A stretch of 32,038 nt of DNA, taken from contig JAUCBJ010006873.1 of NCBI GenBank assembly GCA_032718475.1, positions 1-32,038 of the forward strand, written 5' to 3'. Positions 29,761 to 32,038 of this stretch are shown here, piece after piece (within the stretch, counting starts at the first letter, position 1; the number at the start of each line of letters is the position of its first letter). The stretch is from Nemertoderma westbladi. Lineage: Eukaryota > Xenacoelomorpha > Nemertodermatida > Nemertodermatidae. Below the pieces are notes generated by a model that did not search any database, was not told the DNA's origin, and worked only from the letters and a program-made list of their open reading frames with translations. A program made the translations under genes and the position numbers.

Positions 29761-29925
29761 GCATTACAGGAGAGGTTAAAAAGCCTATCCTGTGTGAAAA
29801 TGTTTGAAAATAATACGGAATTTCGGAATTTCGTAACCTAGATACTGTTCTCTAAACAATTTCTTTAAATAATAATTGATTTATATATTTATTATTGATA
29901 AATTTTACATGAATGAATGAAACTT
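29761..29925. other. Start of the large receptor intron
   Basis: The donor reads gacag|gtaagttt on the minus strand, with GT at 29927..29926, a strong consensus donor. AT-rich intron sequence follows. Confidence 0.7.
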
Positions 29926-29927
29926 AC

Positions 29928-30304
29928 CTGTCAATACTGATGACGAGGATGTTAATGATGCTGGCATGGCAACAAGTATAATCCATAGTTAGCCAGGCAT
30001 CGCAAACAATACTGCCGAAGGGCCACCAGTTGAGAATCAAATAGATGGTGAAGAACGGTATTGAGAATAAACCCACGAGACAGTCGGCCAGAGCCAAACT
30101 GAGGAGGAAGAGGTTACTGGTTCGTTGCAACCTGCGGTCTGTACGGTAGGCTACCATTACTAGGATGTTACCGCCGAATGTTAGAACGCTGAATATCAGA
30201 GCTATCAGACTCCCGAAGAAGACGGCTGGAATGTTCCAGTTGCCGTTTGTAGTTGTTTGTGTCGTCGTCTCTGTTGTCAACAACTCAGTTGCGTTATCGG
30301 CCAT
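29928..30304 (-). CDS. Muscarinic-receptor-like GPCR, first coding exon (N terminus to TM3)
   Basis: The start is ATG at 30304 in good context (gagATGg); an in-frame stop lies at 30349..30347 upstream. The exon encodes 125 codons plus two bases. There is a short Thr-rich N terminus with an N-glycosylation site at N4, then TM1 with GGN (N46), TM2 with LSLALAD (D74), C101 for the loop disulfide, and TM3 with the amine-binding D108 in LTMDY. The exon ends ISIDR, inside DRY. NLFLLSLALADCLVGLFSI and the WL-MDY region are closest to muscarinic receptors. At positions 3.36 and 3.37, where muscarinic receptors have Ser and Asn that line the ligand site, this protein has C112 and H113, so ligand preference may differ. 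The phase-2 intron splits the Arg codon of DRY, a known intron site in many rhodopsin-class GPCRs. Confidence 0.9.
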
Positions 30305-30621
30305 CTCGAACTCGGTAGTGTTCGCTATTGTCGGTAGGCACAATGCCTAAACTTCCTCTTTCGAGTTGATTGACAGTTAATTATCTGCATAAAAATTTAT
30401 TTCATTGACTTAATGTGGATTTTATCAAAGAAATGAAATGCATAACATCTAATTAAATTATATATCCTTTATTATCATCTCATCACTGCGTTTCTATGTT
30501 GTATTGCCTTCATATTTCCTTTGGAATTATTCTTAGTTTGTTTTGTTCAATTTATAAAAAATCATTATGTTTGAAAAATAACAATTATTATCCAGCAACA
30601 TATGTTTTTTAACAGTTGTTT
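30305..30621 (-). promoter_or_regulatory. 5' flank or untranslated region of the receptor gene
   Basis: AT-rich, with no coding match. A possible acceptor 'tttttatgcag' at about 30394..30384 on the minus strand would allow an upstream non-coding exon, but this is weak. No core promoter can be assigned. Confidence 0.3.
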
Positions 30622-30921
30622 ATTATAATCAGTATATAATATTAATTATAATCAGTATATAATATTAATTATAATCAGTATATAATATTAATTATAATCA
30701 GTATATAATATTAATTATAATCAGTATATAATATTAATTATAATCAGTATATAATATTAATTATAATCAGTATATAATATTAATTATAATCAGTATATAA
30801 TATTAATTATAATCAGTATATAATATTAATTATAATCAGTATATAATATTAATTATAATCAGTATATAATATTAATTATAATCAGTATATAATATTAATT
30901 ATAATCAGTATATAATATTAC
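30622..30921. repeat. 23-bp AT-rich satellite, 13 near-identical copies
   Basis: Unit 'attataatcagtatataata' plus tta, repeated every 23 bp from the first cag at 30630 to the last at 30906. Copies appear identical apart from the edges, implying recent expansion. It lies about 320 bp upstream of the receptor start codon. Confidence 0.97.
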
Positions 30922-32038
30922 AATTACAACTTAGCAGAATTTTACATAAAACTTTAGCACCAAAAGAAGCATAATAACGAAAAGTTATGATATATAAGTT
31001 ATGATAAATTATAATATATTTATTTATATATTTGTTATAGATAATATAATGTTAATGTTAAATAATAATTCATAATGTTAAATATATAATGTTTTGTAAG
31101 GTCCCAATATTCACTACATTACATCGCAATTAAACCAGGCATTAATGTCAATTCCTTTAATTAACTTGCAAATTTAAACATCATCACCTTGTTTGTAGAA
31201 GTCGCTTTGATATTATTTTCTAATTTCACTTTTAATTAATTTTCATTTTAATGAGCGACATTTGATGCGTGTTCAATGTAAATCGATGATGAATTTTGAA
31301 ATTTTTTCATTGTTATGGAATTATGAAATTGTATACGTAAAACAACATATCATTCATTCATATTATAATATACCTCATTTTATATACCATGCTAAGTATG
31401 ACTACCCGCAGAATTGTGTGTTTTAGAATTTACTGAAAATTTGTTACAATTTTATGAAAAGACAAAAGTTGAAAGTTAGGCAGATCACACGACCATGAAC
31501 AGTATAGTTCATAGAATTGAGTGTCCAGTAGTAATGTGCTGATTGTGCCACATTGCATCGCTTAACCAGAAAGACATTGGTAGATTGGTTCAAAGTAAAT
31601 TGGCAGGCATCATAAATAACAGTTATTTTCGTTTCTATTTGGCCTGTATACTAGTAGGAAGTTGTGTTGGGAATACATGGGAATTGGGAGGCAATAGGAA
31701 ATATCAATAGATTGCAATCAATTGATACCATGTAATTTGGGGATTGAATAGCAATGGATCCATACCAAATTAATCACTGTCATATGAATCACTATTAAAT
31801 AAAAGCCATCAATTATATTACCATCCGTTGGTAAATGTCATAAGTAATTCCATGGGGAATGCAGTTGATGGTGATTCAATTGGCCCAAATGTGGGTGAAT
31901 CTTTGAAACTTTGCATTCATACAACTTCAACCAGATCGCGGGGACCATAGGACCTCCACAGAGATGTAAAATCCCTCACCAAGGGGGAACTTTCTAGGGC
32001 TGCATCCCCAAGCCTTTGTATCCACGCACACACCACGT
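30922..32038. other. Flanking DNA, nothing recognised
   Basis: AT-rich until about 31500, then of more even composition. No ORF, RNA gene or repeat is recognised on either strand. The last ~130 bp are more GC-rich and may begin another repeat that runs off the edge. Confidence 0.5.

Overview
The window is eukaryotic, almost certainly from an invertebrate animal. The evidence is an intron-split rhodopsin-class GPCR related to muscarinic acetylcholine receptors, AT-rich non-coding DNA, several metazoan retrotransposon classes, tRNA-derived SINEs and many tandem repeats. One SINE carries a core resembling mollusc/cephalopod-type SINEs, so a lophotrochozoan such as a mollusc is my best guess, held weakly.

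The host gene runs on the minus strand. Exon A (30304..29928) encodes TM1 to TM3 and stops inside the DRY codon triplet. The next exon (7130 to about 6280) completes DRY and encodes TM4, TM5 and most of intracellular loop 3. The 22.8-kb phase-2 intron between them holds most of the mobile DNA. The second exon runs in frame, with no stop, into an LTR-retrotransposon integrase (about 6279..5222). TM6 and TM7 are not seen in the window.

From left to right. 1..666 is a 38-bp satellite abutting a LINE fragment (667..965) and a broken RING-H2 ORF. 1251..1469 is a hAT-like MITE. 1600..4640 is AT-rich DNA with minisatellites, homopolymers and inverted repeats. 4870..6279 is the integrase and a possible LTR, and 6280..7130 is receptor exon B. 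8240..8474 is a SINE with a 12-bp target duplication. About 8667..17133 is a decayed Gypsy-type element on the minus strand, split at its RT by a 3.7-kb LINE (11059..14733) with an 11-bp target duplication. 18803..19064 is a second SINE. 19672..27770 is a BEL/Pao-type LTR element with two apparently identical 538-bp LTRs and a 5-bp duplication. 27771..28012 is a GC-rich minisatellite, 29928..30304 is receptor exon A, and 30622..30921 is a 23-bp AT satellite.

The most unusual object is the BEL/Pao element. It looks very young yet has no reverse transcriptase, RNase H or integrase. It keeps two long open frames, together about 1,960 codons. They carry a novel repeat-rich N-terminal part, a Gag core, two zinc knuckles, an aspartic protease and a membrane-spanning tail, followed by a repeat-rich 3' region with hairpins. 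The two frames differ by one base at a run of ten Gs.
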